DNA of 64,000 bases from NCBI RefSeq assembly GCF_032854445.1, contig NC_088295.1, positions 35,699,385-35,763,384 of the forward strand. The letters are read 5' to 3'. The notes under the pieces are model-generated. The model worked only from the letters and a program-made list of their open reading frames with translations, had not been told where the DNA came from and ran no database searches. The translations under genes and the position numbers were made by a program. Below, piece after piece: positions 47,101 to 58,600 of the stretch (position 1 is its first letter; every line of letters begins with the position of its first letter). Source of the DNA: Liolophura sinensis (taxonomy: Eukaryota; Mollusca; Polyplacophora; Chitonida; Chitonidae).

Positions 47101-48946
47101 GTAATTATATGAATCCGTTTCGTCTTGCTACTAAGCCCCCTCCTGGCACAACCATGCATGTCTGTCACTCACCATCTGTCTCCGTGACAGCAGGCGGTTG
47201 GTCATGAACTTTCTGGTACGGATTGTGGCCGCTCCTTCACTCTGCAAACAAAATACATGTGTTTAGTATGAAAACCTTTGAAAGCTGATCTCAATATTTT
47301 TTCGTTTCGATTTTTTTTTCCTTCCCAAACTGAAATGTTTATATAGGGCTACTTATTAAAGTGATGTTTAAAAATCCTCAACTTTCCACTAATATGTCCC
47401 CAGTCCAGCTGATGGGTAGAGAAAATCAGTGTTCCCAGATTAAACCAGCATCCTTCTTGAGGTAAATCCTGACAAACCTCCTGACTTAACAATGCAGCCA
47501 GAAAAAGCAAGAGATGGATTGCAAGAAGCAACCTTATTAAACAAGTGTCAAAGTTCTCAGGCCATGGAACATTGTCCATCCAGATTCTTATAGCTATGGT
47601 TAGGTATTGGGCAATGTAATGCAGTAGAGTGTTATCAACTCACTGAAGAATCTGTTTATCACAATGAAAATATTAGTCCGTGCACATCAGCTTGTAGGCT
47701 GAAAAATATTTGGGTATGCCACAATCATGGCTGGTCAGCCTCTAGTCAGAGACCCAGCCATTCACCTAAGTCTCAAACAGATTGCAGAGCCAATAAGCAC
47801 TCCACATAGCTCTAATTAATCAAATCTAATAGTCAAATCCACATTGTTGCATCTCCCCTTTCCCACTGACATACACACTTTTGTAATGGTAATAAAATAA
47901 AGTACTATTTCTAATGAAAAAATCTCTGACACCAGTAATTTACTGAAAAATACGGACACCAGTAATTTCCAGACTGCCACCAAAGCCTGCTTACTGGCAT
48001 TTTTCACTGCTTTATCGTAACCATATGCTGGCTGTCTTGAAAACACAATGGTACCACACATCCTCGATGAGGAAATGATACTTGATCGGATTACCACATT
48101 AAACTGTGAGTGGTGATGGAAAAGTGTGATGCCATGTGACGTGCATTTGACAAGCAAAAGCTATGTAAAGAGCTTATACATGCTGCAAATATTTTTGTCG
48201 CACTTAGGTGGACAGAGATGAACACTAATGACTGTGGCAGAACCAAACATTTCTATACCTACATGTGCCAGTCAGTCAGTCAGAATCATCCATCACCTCA
48301 CTACTCCTGGTTTTTTTTTTTTTCATCTTTGGCAGTTGTAAAGACTAGCGTGATCGTGTTGTGAGTCAATGAGCTCCTTCTCAGATGTCCATTATGGAGA
48401 GCTGCTTCTTCAATGAACTGACATCTCTCTATCACTGGATACCACCCTCAAGTTTAAAATTCCCTTAAATCTTTCACTGACCGTAAAGATACGTATGAAA
48501 TTCTGAGCCCTTAATCTATTAGTTGCGCCTTCAGTTGGAGTTGTTGTTGTTGTCGTTAAATCTAATGACACAAACTCCCGTGATCCGGTTGCCAGATCTG
48601 GTATATTTGGTCATGGTTGCTTGTAGTGAAAAATAAGTACTTTTCAGTATTATATATTTTTCCTGAGAAATGGAATTTATCGTCTTCGACTTCTGATAAA
48701 TCTCAATACAAATGTTCTTAATATTCGCAAACCACATCTATGAGCGGTTAAATCTGAAACTGTTTGAGAAGTCATGTCAAGGTGTAATTGAAATCAAGCG
48801 AAGGCCCTATCAACAAAAAGTACCAAGGAAACAAACTGAACAAAATTTAATTCTTGATGGGAAGTATTTTTGGAGATATTCATTGATATCTTTGACCACT
48901 TATCCCTCACCATGTTGACGACGTTTTCGTCGACCGGAAAAGGAAG
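44110..48946 (-). CDS. RPS24: RPS24, small-subunit ribosomal protein eS24 (complete, 5 exons)
   Basis: Structural protein of the 40S ribosomal subunit, needed for pre-rRNA processing in humans. Coding exons on the minus strand are 48911-48913, 47173-47241, 45664-45873, 44989-45099 and 44191-44193, giving 131 residues against about 130 in the shorter human isoform. Diagnostic motifs are [67 protein letters not shown] and [16 protein letters not shown]. All junctions are GT-AG and phase 0. The ATG alone forms the coding part of exon 1, and the final TGA is the first codon of the last exon, the same layout as in vertebrate RPS24. A TOP-type start at about 48,946 predicts growth-dependent (mTOR-type) translational control. 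It is divergent from PARG and convergent with COX18. Confidence 0.98.
44130..44135 (-). terminator. RPS24: RPS24 polyadenylation signal
   Basis: A canonical AATAAA on the minus strand, 56 bases past the stop codon. This gives the very short 3' UTR usual for ribosomal protein genes. Confidence 0.8.
44640..44893 (-). mobile_element. SINE family 1, near full length, in RPS24 intron 4
   Basis: Forward order 'tttggtgtttcacactgaat', 'cgagaatatttcatttgtat', 'cagccagcattgtggtaacc', 'ggaagccagaataagctgga', 'cttgaactcacagtgactgc', 'taactctatggccatggagg'. It lies in the same orientation as the host gene. Confidence 0.88.
44989..45099 (-). CDS. RPS24: RPS24 coding exon 4
   Basis: Encodes the basic C-terminal tail from [13 protein letters not shown] to KVGAGKK (37 codons). 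Acceptor TGTGTTTATCAG, donor GTACAG, phase 0 on both sides. Confidence 0.98.
45664..45873 (-). CDS. RPS24: RPS24 coding exon 3
   Basis: The 70-codon core of eS24 (VVDVLHPGR through PKYRLGR), including the glycine-rich [10 protein letters not shown] loop. Acceptor CCCTATGTTACAG, donor GTTAGT, phase 0. Confidence 0.98.
46006..46742 (+). mobile_element. Non-autonomous hAT-like DNA transposon remnant in RPS24 intron 2
   Basis: The left terminus CAGGGTTTGAAATA and the right terminus, which on the reverse strand reads CAGGGCTTGAAATG, form inverted repeats of the hAT style 737 bp apart. CACTG directly abuts both ends, a possible short target-site duplication, although hAT elements usually make 8 bp. 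Inside on the plus strand a frame contains [18 protein letters not shown], which resembles the N-terminus of some transposases of this group (KQxSLxDF type). The frame ends after about 75 codons, so the element is a relic. It is antisense to RPS24. Confidence 0.7.
47173..47241 (-). CDS. RPS24: RPS24 coding exon 2
   Basis: 23 codons, from [12 protein letters not shown] to LLSRRQM. Acceptor TTTTGTTTGCAG, donor GTGAGT, phase 0. One residue longer at its N-terminus than human. Confidence 0.98.
47242..48910 (-). other. RPS24: RPS24 intron 1
   Basis: 1.7-kb intron. A search by eye for snoRNA signatures (C/D boxes, H/ACA), often found in ribosomal protein introns, gave nothing convincing. Short open frames here are chance. 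A poly-T run lies near 48,310. Confidence 0.7.
48911..48946 (-). CDS. RPS24: RPS24 exon 1 (5' UTR plus ATG)
   Basis: The minus strand reads CTTCCTTTTCCGG at the putative start site, a 33-base leader with a small GACGA/TCGTC stem-loop, then ATG directly followed by the donor GTGAGG. A first exon whose only coding content is ATG is also the vertebrate arrangement. Confidence 0.88.
48936..48946 (-). promoter_or_regulatory. RPS24: TOP motif at the RPS24 transcription start
   Basis: The minus-strand pyrimidine tract CTTCCTTTTCC begins with C and lies 33 bases before the ATG. Such 5' terminal oligopyrimidine tracts mark ribosomal protein mRNAs whose translation is controlled by mTOR through LARP1. 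The exact start base is inferred. Confidence 0.75.
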
Positions 48947-49521
48947 CAGTAATGTTAGACTCGTACCTTTCCCAATGTTGCAGCTCCTTCAGGTAGAAAT
49001 GCTTATTTATTGGGTGTTGAGTTGTTTGGCTGCGTTTTCAGAATGTGAGCTGTGAAGGTTTCAATCATTTGTGCAATAATTTTAGACATTCAATGAGTTT
49101 CTTTATTATCAAGTCGTTCATGCACAGAGCGAGAACAGCCTTAAGGTCAAAGGTACGCATAAAACTTCTCTCATCTAGGCTCTAGGAAATTACGTGCCTC
49201 ATCATTTAATCTCCTCAGAGATGATGCCAAGTTAGTTCATTAACGATACTGGTAGGCCTACTTTATAACATATCACAGAGGTTTGTTAGAACAACGTTAA
49301 CCACAAGGGTGTAAACGTAACCACACAAAGATCTCAAAAGATAGGTGTAATTTGTTAAAAGCATAATGGCGGCTGCAGTCAGTGGTGCAGCAACTTTCAG
49401 TTTCACTTAGACTTATGAGTAATAAGAATTACTGGCTCAAAGGTATTGAATGTATGGGGAATTTATAATAACCCTATTTCACCATCAAGTGCATGCACTG
49501 AGAATCATTTATTTCTTTCAG
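48947..49521. promoter_or_regulatory. Head-to-head intergenic region of RPS24 and PARG
   Basis: Separates the RPS24 start site from the PARG ATG exon. At 49,366 the plus strand has ATGGCGGC, a YY1-type core often placed just after start sites of housekeeping genes. The ATG within it opens a 14-codon upstream frame (49,366 to 49,410) if transcribed. A non-coding first PARG exon is expected here because the ATG exon begins with an acceptor. The short distance suggests a shared promoter. Confidence 0.5.
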
Positions 49522-49646
49522 ACAGAAAAGAATGACAGAGCCTCCTTCGAAACGACTCAAGCAAAGAAGTTTGACCGAGTTTGCTTTCACTAGCGGATCA
49601 AAGCTGAAGATCCAAGTGCAAGCTGCAAAATTCTCAAAGAAACAGG
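49522..49646 (+). CDS. PARG: PARG exon with start codon
   Basis: The acceptor TTTATTTCTTTCAG precedes ten UTR bases and ATG at 49,532. It encodes MTEPPSKRLKQRSLTEFAFT and a basic stretch up to FSKKQ. A probable nuclear localisation signal (PPSKRLK) is fused to a PCNA-interaction-like motif (QRSLTEF). Donor GTATAG, one base of a split codon left. Confidence 0.92.
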
Positions 49647-52600
49647 GTATAGTTTTAAGAACCAAGTGTTTGTTTACTCAAATCGAGACTGTCAGTCTGC
49701 TGGTGGTGTGCTTAACTTTTGTTTGTTCATTGCTTTAACTTTATTTCAGATGATAGTAGTATTACTTTCATATAAGTTTCACAGACAAAACCCAGTGTTT
49801 TGCCTGATTATTTTCAACATTATGGTGGCAGGAAACCGGGCAGAGCCCGAGAGAAACTCACAACCATCCGCAGGTTGCAGGAAGACCTTCCCACATAAGG
49901 CTGGAGAAGTAGCCAGCTTAAGGTGGACTTGAACTCACAGGGACCGCATTTGGTGAGAGGCTCCTGGGTCATTAGCATGCGCTAGGGCGCTAGCCAACTG
50001 AACCACGCAGCCCCCATATTTTTTGAAGAATCCAAGGAGATTCCCATAAATGCCCATTTGTTCTCAAATTTTCAATTCATAACTACATGTATGTCTCCTC
50101 TCATTAAGTGGACGTACAACCATAGCCATCACCATTTCGAATGGGCATGGTTGTTTGCCTTGAGAAAAGGTGAAAACATTTTTGTAAAAATATTTTATAA
50201 CCTATTAAGCAGCAATGTATAGTTTGCCTCTAAATTTGATTGCATAAACGCTGGAGTTTTGGAACTAAAGGAAAGGTTCTATTGTGGCATGCTACTTTCA
50301 AATATCAGAGCAATATAGCAAATCCATTACAAATGTCAGCAACTCAGTCAGCTACAGCTGACCTCTGTGGGTGAAAGTTTTGGTCTAAGGATGGTTTATA
50401 TTTTACTAATAGGGCCTATTTGAGGATCGCTGGCCCCCAACATCTTACCTAATATTAAAAGTTTACAGCTGATTTCTTGGTTACAAACATTTAGTACCGA
50501 TATCTGAACTTCTTAAAAAAAATTGTTCATGTCAGTAATGAAGATAATGATAAACTGTATGTATCAGATCAACTTAAAATGTTAAAACTTTATTGGCATG
50601 GTGCTTTCTTTCTATCATGAAGAGCCGTAAAAATTGGGAAAGGGCCAATTGATTTCTAAGTCAACTGGCTCTACTGGCCTTTTGATTTGTGGAGCTTATT
50701 TCCACCCCAGTATAGTGATATCTCTGTCACCGGGAATCCCCCAAACCGTTTGATTTTATATACCACATATTAAAACTTAGAGAAACTGCATACTTTGTGG
50801 TATTAGATTTGACCTAGATTCTGGTAGATTCCCGCGAAGAAAAGCTAGAGGAATCCACTCAGATTCTGGTAAAAAATTACGAAAATAAAGGCCTGCATAA
50901 TATTGAGCTGAAGAACAAACGTTTGACGTCAGTAAAATAGCGTATATGTGCTATAGCCGGGCATTTGACAGGTCTCCATTGCTGTATACACGTATGTAGG
51001 CCTAAGTCTGTAAGTTGCTTCTGAAAGCAAAGAGCTCTCTTTAGTTAATGGACTGTGAATGAAGGCTGCATACTGTGAAATGTACCAGCGGTACATGAGT
51101 TGTGACAAATTATGTATTGGAATTTAATTATTGTATTAAATGTTTTGTGTTACAGACATACCAGTTATTACAATATCAGATAATCAAAGTGAAGACAAAG
51201 AACAGTCAACTGATGACAAAATGGCTGCTCATGAATCGACTGGAAAAAAGTTAGATGCAAAAGAGGATTGCAAAGAGGACAGTGAGCTTCTAAATATGTA
51301 CAAAAATGTCAATGCAACAATTGACACCAAATCCTCTCAGCCAGGCCAATCTGACATGTCAAGCATTGTGGGGCGTAAAAGGCTAAACAGTGACATATTA
51401 TCAACTCCACCAAATACTAGTTCTGGGTGAGTTCAAAACTGTTGGTATAATCAGGGACTTATATAACAGCCGCAGATATAATGGTATGAGTGTCGATATT
51501 CAGCATTTTCATAATTTAAGTTAGCTATTTGTGAATATGTACATTCTATATCACCAATTTCTGTACATATTTGTACTTAAATCATGTCCTAAATCACACA
51601 CTCACAAGCGAAGGAACTAAAGAAATTAGGTCACACATAACAATATTACTGGTAATAATTAAAGCTGTTATTCAGCGGTGTTGCCATGGTTCACGCTATT
51701 AGTCTTTTTTCTGGTAACTTGATGTCTGTAAAGTTCATGATAATTGAAAAGGAAAAACGTGGAACAAAAGGTAGGAATTAACCAGATTTGAGTCGTAGAC
51801 TGTTAGAATGTGCATTAGAGAACAGAGAGTTCTCATAGAAGACAGAAAACATGTATTGGCAAAATTTACACTGAAGCGATTAGTTTCAGGGAGGGTGGTT
51901 AGTGTTTGTAGTGAAATAAACATACTTGAGGGACTTGGATGTTATATACTACATGGATACAACTTGCACTTGCGATTGTGCTAATTTGGCAATTTTGATA
52001 GTTCTTAAACCTAACAAGTCTAGTATTTATTAACACAGTGCAACAAATTTAGGGACACATATAGTATATATGCAGAGATTTGCAGTCAGGCATTTTCAGC
52101 TTTACAGCTGTAACAGTTTTCTGTCATGTGACCAAACAAATGTGGTGGAAATTAAGGTTTGTCGCAATTTGCAACAAAACTATACTTCACAGAACGGAAA
52201 AAGATTCATGATCGGGGATGCCAAATTATGTCAGGTAGAATACTTACAATATTCATACATTCAACCTTGATATAAATGCATTGTATAGCGTATGGACTCG
52301 AAAAGTGCCATTTATAGTAAATTGGTCTATGGATAATTTATCAAGCACTACTAGTCCTGCATTTATTAGGATGCCTAAATGATTTTTCGCACAAACACAG
52401 TACGTATATAGCCCTTTGTACTCAGCATTAAGCATTTTCTGCTTTAAAGCTATAACAGTTTTCTGTCACATAACCTCCAAATATGGGGGAAATTTCACTT
52501 TTTTGGACTTAAATTGCAATTTTTGAAAACAAATCTATGCATCACAGAAAGAAAAAAGACCAAAAAAATAGACTGGTAGTCAAGTGTCTATTAGTTTCAT

Positions 52601-55600
52601 AAGAAAGGGATAAAGGGAGAAAAAAGATCTGCAGAAATTAACTGGATTTGAGTTGCTTCACATGTTTGTTATTAAAACTCCAAAGTTTGTTTTTTCTACC
52701 TTTACCAGTTTTCGAGATATTTTACGAGCCGACTGATAATAATATTAATAATCCAAAAGGTTTCAAGAGGTGTCACACTTGGATAGCGTGGACCCCTTAT
52801 TTTCATCACCTTAATATATATCATAAGAATAAAGTAAACTTTTAGCTTTGAACTGAGATATCCCATGATTACTCTCATCTGATTGTTACTAGAGTAGGGT
52901 ATCAGGGGTGCTAAGGGGATTATGTGGGCTGTTCGCAAATGCAATGAACAGGCTCATGCTCCCATAAGCAGTCAGTCAATTTAAGTCTGTGTTCCTACCA
53001 CCAGCAGTTCATGTTTCATCTGGGATGTTGAAAATTTCAAACTTGACATATATACATGTACTACAATCCTAAATGATGCACTTTGAGCTTAAATAACCAT
53101 TAATCGTGTGAAACGAGAAATAAAACTGCCTAGAGATAGTTTGTGTCCACTTTTACACATTTGAAGTGGAATATGTCAAATATTTGTTTTAACTATAAAG
53201 CACTTTGTGTAAAAAACCCATATAGTAGAAACATTTAACCCACTGAAAAAGCACTGATATACTTGTAAAGGGACTATTGTAGATTTGTGAAAAGGCAATA
53301 AGAGTATCACCTTTACACTTGCTTTGCCTCAGCGTAGCTTAAAAAAGGTTCTGTTTCCTTCTGGAATAAGGTGAAAGATTCTCTGTTAATATACGTTTAT
53401 TTTCATGCTTTTTTTGGTGTTTTTTTACCCAGACCAGCACATATAAACTTGCGACACTATTTGGAATTCACCAAAAGCCTTTTGCGGCAGAAATTGCATA
53501 TTTTCATTAAATTAAAAATTTAACAACAGAAATAACCATACCCAATTTAGTTGTTGATAACTGAATGTTGAAAAAACATGAGTAAACTGAATTCATAGAG
53601 TTACCTTTTCCAAAACAAATTAAGAAGATTCCTCAGGCGATTGACTGTCACAGCATGTGCATGGTCCAATTTCCGTTACCTAGCCACTGTACATCCACAC
53701 GTTACGGAGGCTCTTAGCAGTAGACTGGGTCATTATGTATGGGACAGAGATGGTGTCTTGGCTTCCATTTATTATCCTAGTAGCATGCATTGTTTGACTT
53801 AAAAACAAAGCAAGGTTAAAACACAGGTAATCTAATTATGTGGAGGTTTGTAGTTGTCCCCACATTATGCATACTTGGTCGGTTTGTGGTAAACTAGCTG
53901 TGTCACATAAGTGTAATATTGTAAAAGTGTGAAATCAGCAGGAGTGTGTTTGGTTTGGGAAGATAAGGAAGGCAAGAAATCCATTGAAACAAAGATCTTA
54001 TTATACATTAATTCCCCATCTTGTCTGTCAACCTCACTTTGAATCAAACCTGATGTAATGTGACTGCCTCTAAAATTGGAAAAAAAATAAATACAGAACT
54101 GAGAAGATTTAGAAAATACCATTTTCTCATGAAAAACAATGCAGGAAAAGTCTATTTAAAGGAAAAGGGCAGTATTAAATAAACAGTATTTAAAGGTGAA
54201 AAGAAATCCTCTAGAATAAAAATATTATTTCTATGCTTATATGTTGGCATGAGAGAAAATGAAAACATGCTATTTCTTCCAAATAAGTTGCTTTATTAAT
54301 TGTATTAAATGTACTACATTTCAAGCTGTAAAATGGCTGTTTATTCTTGAGTACAGCGTAAAACACCAATCAAATAAAGTAAACAAATAAAATGGATGTT
54401 ATCAGAAATATATAGTTAATGGCACAGTACAATGTAAAATTTAGCTTTGTTTGTAAAATATCTTTTAACTCAATATGGACTTCAGATTGGTAGGTAATGT
54501 TTTTTTTTTTTACTCAATTTTACTCAATTTCGAGTTTCTGCTTGTAAAATTAGGACTTCTATAAATCCCTGCATAGAACTTGTCTGTCACAGAAATGTGA
54601 AAATGAGATTTGAATACATGGTGGTTTCAGAAACCTTGCCTAAAGCATGTTTTATATGTTAATTAAAGAATTCTGAATTGATATGGGGGGAAAATAGAAC
54701 TCTTCTACAATGGCATGACATTTGATTGTTAACGAAACAACACATTTTATGGGAGTTTGAGGACACATACTTGTCAGTAAGATCTTTGTTGCTGTAAAGC
54801 ATTGGTATTCTGATTTCTTACATTTATTTGTGGGGATTGTGAGTGAATAACACCATTCCCTGGATAATCATAGTGCAGTGATCAAGTAACTTGTGGCTGT
54901 GGGCAGATTAAATGGAGGCCTGCAATGTAGCCCATAAATTTAGTCAACCTGAGAAGCAGGTGTGAACTTGCCTGTTTGGCCATGGTTTGAGACAGTACAG
55001 TTTTGAAATTTACAAGTTTGTAGCAGTTGTTGCTTATTCAGTTTAATTCAGGAGTGTGACTGCTCCTTGGTGGGGGAATCTTCCAGCTTGACTTGACCCC
55101 ACATGGTGCTGATGTGCATGCAAGATAATGAAATGGGTAGGGGGCTAATCACTCTCTTCTGTCATCTCACAGCCAACTCAGACTGTGCAAATGTACTTGA
55201 CAAGAAAAACCGTAGGTCATGTACCACAAAACAATTTTTATACACTGAAAAAATAGGCAACTATGCCAGGAGAATAGGGGAGTTTCGAGTTAGAACTCTT
55301 TTGGCCATCAAGGGTAAAAATAGTCCTACTGTGTCATGTGAATGGTGAAAAATGTTAGGCAAACTTTGTTTACATTAATTTTTATACAATACATTAATCA
55401 CCTGTCTCACCCTTTCCAGAGGCACAAATCTATTTTCTTTAGGAACTTTTCAAGTTCACAAACATTCAGATTCTCAATCTTGTCTATCATTTCTCCACTG
55501 TAAATTACTTTCTATGACACTTTTTCAGATGCCCATGTTATGGTGAATGTGATCAAAAATAGTTACCTAACATTTTTGACAGGTTACATGAAACAGTTGG

Positions 55601-58600
55601 ACTTTTCTACCTTCAGTGATTAAAGAGTTCGAACTCAAAACTCCTTGTTCAGTTTTACAGTTTATGTGATACTTCCTTTCTGATTATTTTCTTCAAGTCA
55701 GCTTGAACATGCTGGTAAGAAATGGTTTATTATGGCATCAAGGCTTGCTGTCTGAATTAGAAGTAAGATTTTCTTTGCAAGGGTGATTAAAGCCCAACTT
55801 GTGATCACCTGTATAATAGTTTAAAATGTTAATTTTTGTAGTCCTTAACAAATGTGATTTCATTCTTTTTTACAGTGTCTCCGAATCAACTACAGATAAG
55901 TCAAACTCCAAAACAAATAGCAATGAAAAAGGTAAGAGCCGAGTACCAGAGGGTCACTGAGTCATTCTCTTGTATTTATGTGTACGTGTATTTGTGAGGT
56001 GGGGTAGTGAGGTTAGGGTTTGACTAATTTTTAGCTGGCCTTATAACATTTATGATGTAAGGAGAGGTATTGTGAGAGGGGGATTAGATGCTGTGGGTGG
56101 TGGCGTCGGGGTCCAGTTTGATTAAAGTTTTTGGACAGTCAGAGGGTTGCAGTTGCCACCCGCAGTACACATATAGCCAATCGTCTGACTGTAGCAATTT
56201 GTATGTCAAAGACCAAGCTAGTCTTTTGCCTCATAGCTCAACATTTTGCTCAGCTATTGACAGGGTTGCATTTGCCTCCCTTTGTACATGGATTTGCCAG
56301 ATGCAGTTCATGATTTGTATATCAAAGTCCTCTGTGCTAAAATTGTGCGATAACTCCCCACAGTGTCTTTTACCATTGCAATGATTTACTATTTCATGAC
56401 GTGAAGTCACCGCTCTGCGGTCCTTAAGCATACGATAATGAATCATTTGTGACAGTATAATTATTTTGGTCTTTCTTGTTTTTTTAATAGAAAGATCCTA
56501 GCAGTATATAATTAGAGGATAATATCTGTGTATTGTAATGTCAATCATTCAACTTTTTATTTTGGTTTAGAGGTCAAGATTTGAATGTTTAGAGGTCAGT
56601 ATTTGAATATTTACAAACTGCTCAATCAGGTAAGTTATCTGTATTCTCCGATTGCCTTGTTTCATCTGTTCTATGCACAGGGAAGTCGGATCATGCTTTT
56701 GTATGAGTGGTACATTTTGATTATATTAAGAAGGGTTTAACTTCTGGTGGAAGTTTTCCTTTATTTTGGAATGTACACATCAGGTCCGACTTGTGTATCT
56801 GTCCATGAATCCATGTGAGGAAAAGGAAAAAGAACTTTCTTCTGTATTTTACAGGTACTGATGAAACTCAAAGCTATGGGATGTCACCAGATCTTTTCTC
56901 AGAGTATGTACATAATAACCTTGTTTAAATCACTTGTGGATTATACAACCCAGAACTGTGAAAATGTGGTTGACCCTTTATACAACAGCCAGTGTTGTTT
57001 TTGCAGAACATGCTGCTGTATGGAGTATGTCATGTATTTTCACTGTAATGAATATAGGGCCAAAAGAGTGGAAGAAACTTGAACAGATTACTAGGTTTGT
57101 TTTATTATAACTTGATAAAACTGAAGTGAACTAGTGAACATTCTGCCTTTTCATGCTATTATTTCACAGAATCAGTAATATTTATACGTAATGTGTAAAC
57201 CAGTATATCTTAGGTAGTCCGTGTGCAATGCATCATGGGATTAATTAGCATACTGAATATCGCTTAAGCAGTGTCAAACCCCCACTGTGAAGAACGGATT
57301 AACATGGGCATTTGATAGTAATTGAAACAGTAAAGACCTTATTGTTGAGTTTAACATTAAGAATGGCCTTGCTAAATGCAATATATAGAAGGAATATTTG
57401 GCCTGAAATAGGCTTGACCTTCTTATTAATAATGAAATGTACTTAGTTTCATAGTTATTAATCAGTTGATTTCGATGAACATTTTCTTTCTAATGCCATG
57501 TCTTTTTATATGCCCCTGCCATTAGGCTGAGCGTATTTCTTTAATCGCGATTTTGTCTGTCTATCCATCCATTCCACAGAGAGGTTTACTTTTTGGTGGA
57601 TACATAGATACACAGACGACAATGTTTCATGACTCCTGTTTGTTTATTTCCACAGTTGTCGTGCATGGTGACCAAAAAGCCATTTTTCTTGGTCGCCGTG
57701 AGTTCAAGTCCAGTTCATGCTGACATTCTCTCCAACCGGTCGTGGGAAGGTTTGCCAGCAACCTGCGCATGGTCGTGGGTTTCCCCCGGGCTCTGCCCAG
57801 TTTCCTCCCACCATAATGCTGGTCGCTGTTGTATAAGTGAAATATTCTTGACTACGGCATAAAACACCAATCAGATAAATAAATAAATATACATACTAAA
57901 TAAAGAGATATGATTTCGTGTCCAGGCTATAACTCCAACTGTTTTCAGCATAGAGTTTTAATTTTTGGTGGATACATACATACGCAGATGACGATGTGTC
58001 ACGACTCACATTTGTTCGTTTCCGCAGTTGTCATGGTTAGCAGATCGCCAGTTCCCCTACATATACTATTATATATATAGATATGATTTTGTATCCGGGC
58101 TGTAGCTCGAACTGTTTTCTGCTTAGAGTTTTCATTTTTGGTGGATATATGCATAAACACATGATGATGTGTTGCCACTCACATTTTGTCCATTTGCACA
58201 ATTGTCATGGATTCCAGATTGCCATTTTGCGTTGTTGTTCTGGCTTATAAGAATAGCTGTAATATTGCTTCTGTTTTGAAGTACATCGGATGATATTTAG
58301 TTAACTTTGTTTCAGTTCTGAACAATTTGCTGAAGACTCTCAGGAGCAAGAAGATGTCATATATATACCTCCAAGTGAACACACTGAAGCGCTGGTCAGT
58401 TAAATTCTATGATCCATAAACCTAGAATATCATCGCGGAGCTACCAGTTACCTATCACATTATGTTTGATGATGAAAACTGTTATATAAAGACAGATAGG
58501 AATGCAGTTATGATGCTTTTGGGTAGCCTCCGTGGCAGCGGAATTAAGCACGCCATCGCCACGCAATGACCCAGGAGCCTCCCACCAATGCGAGCGCTGT

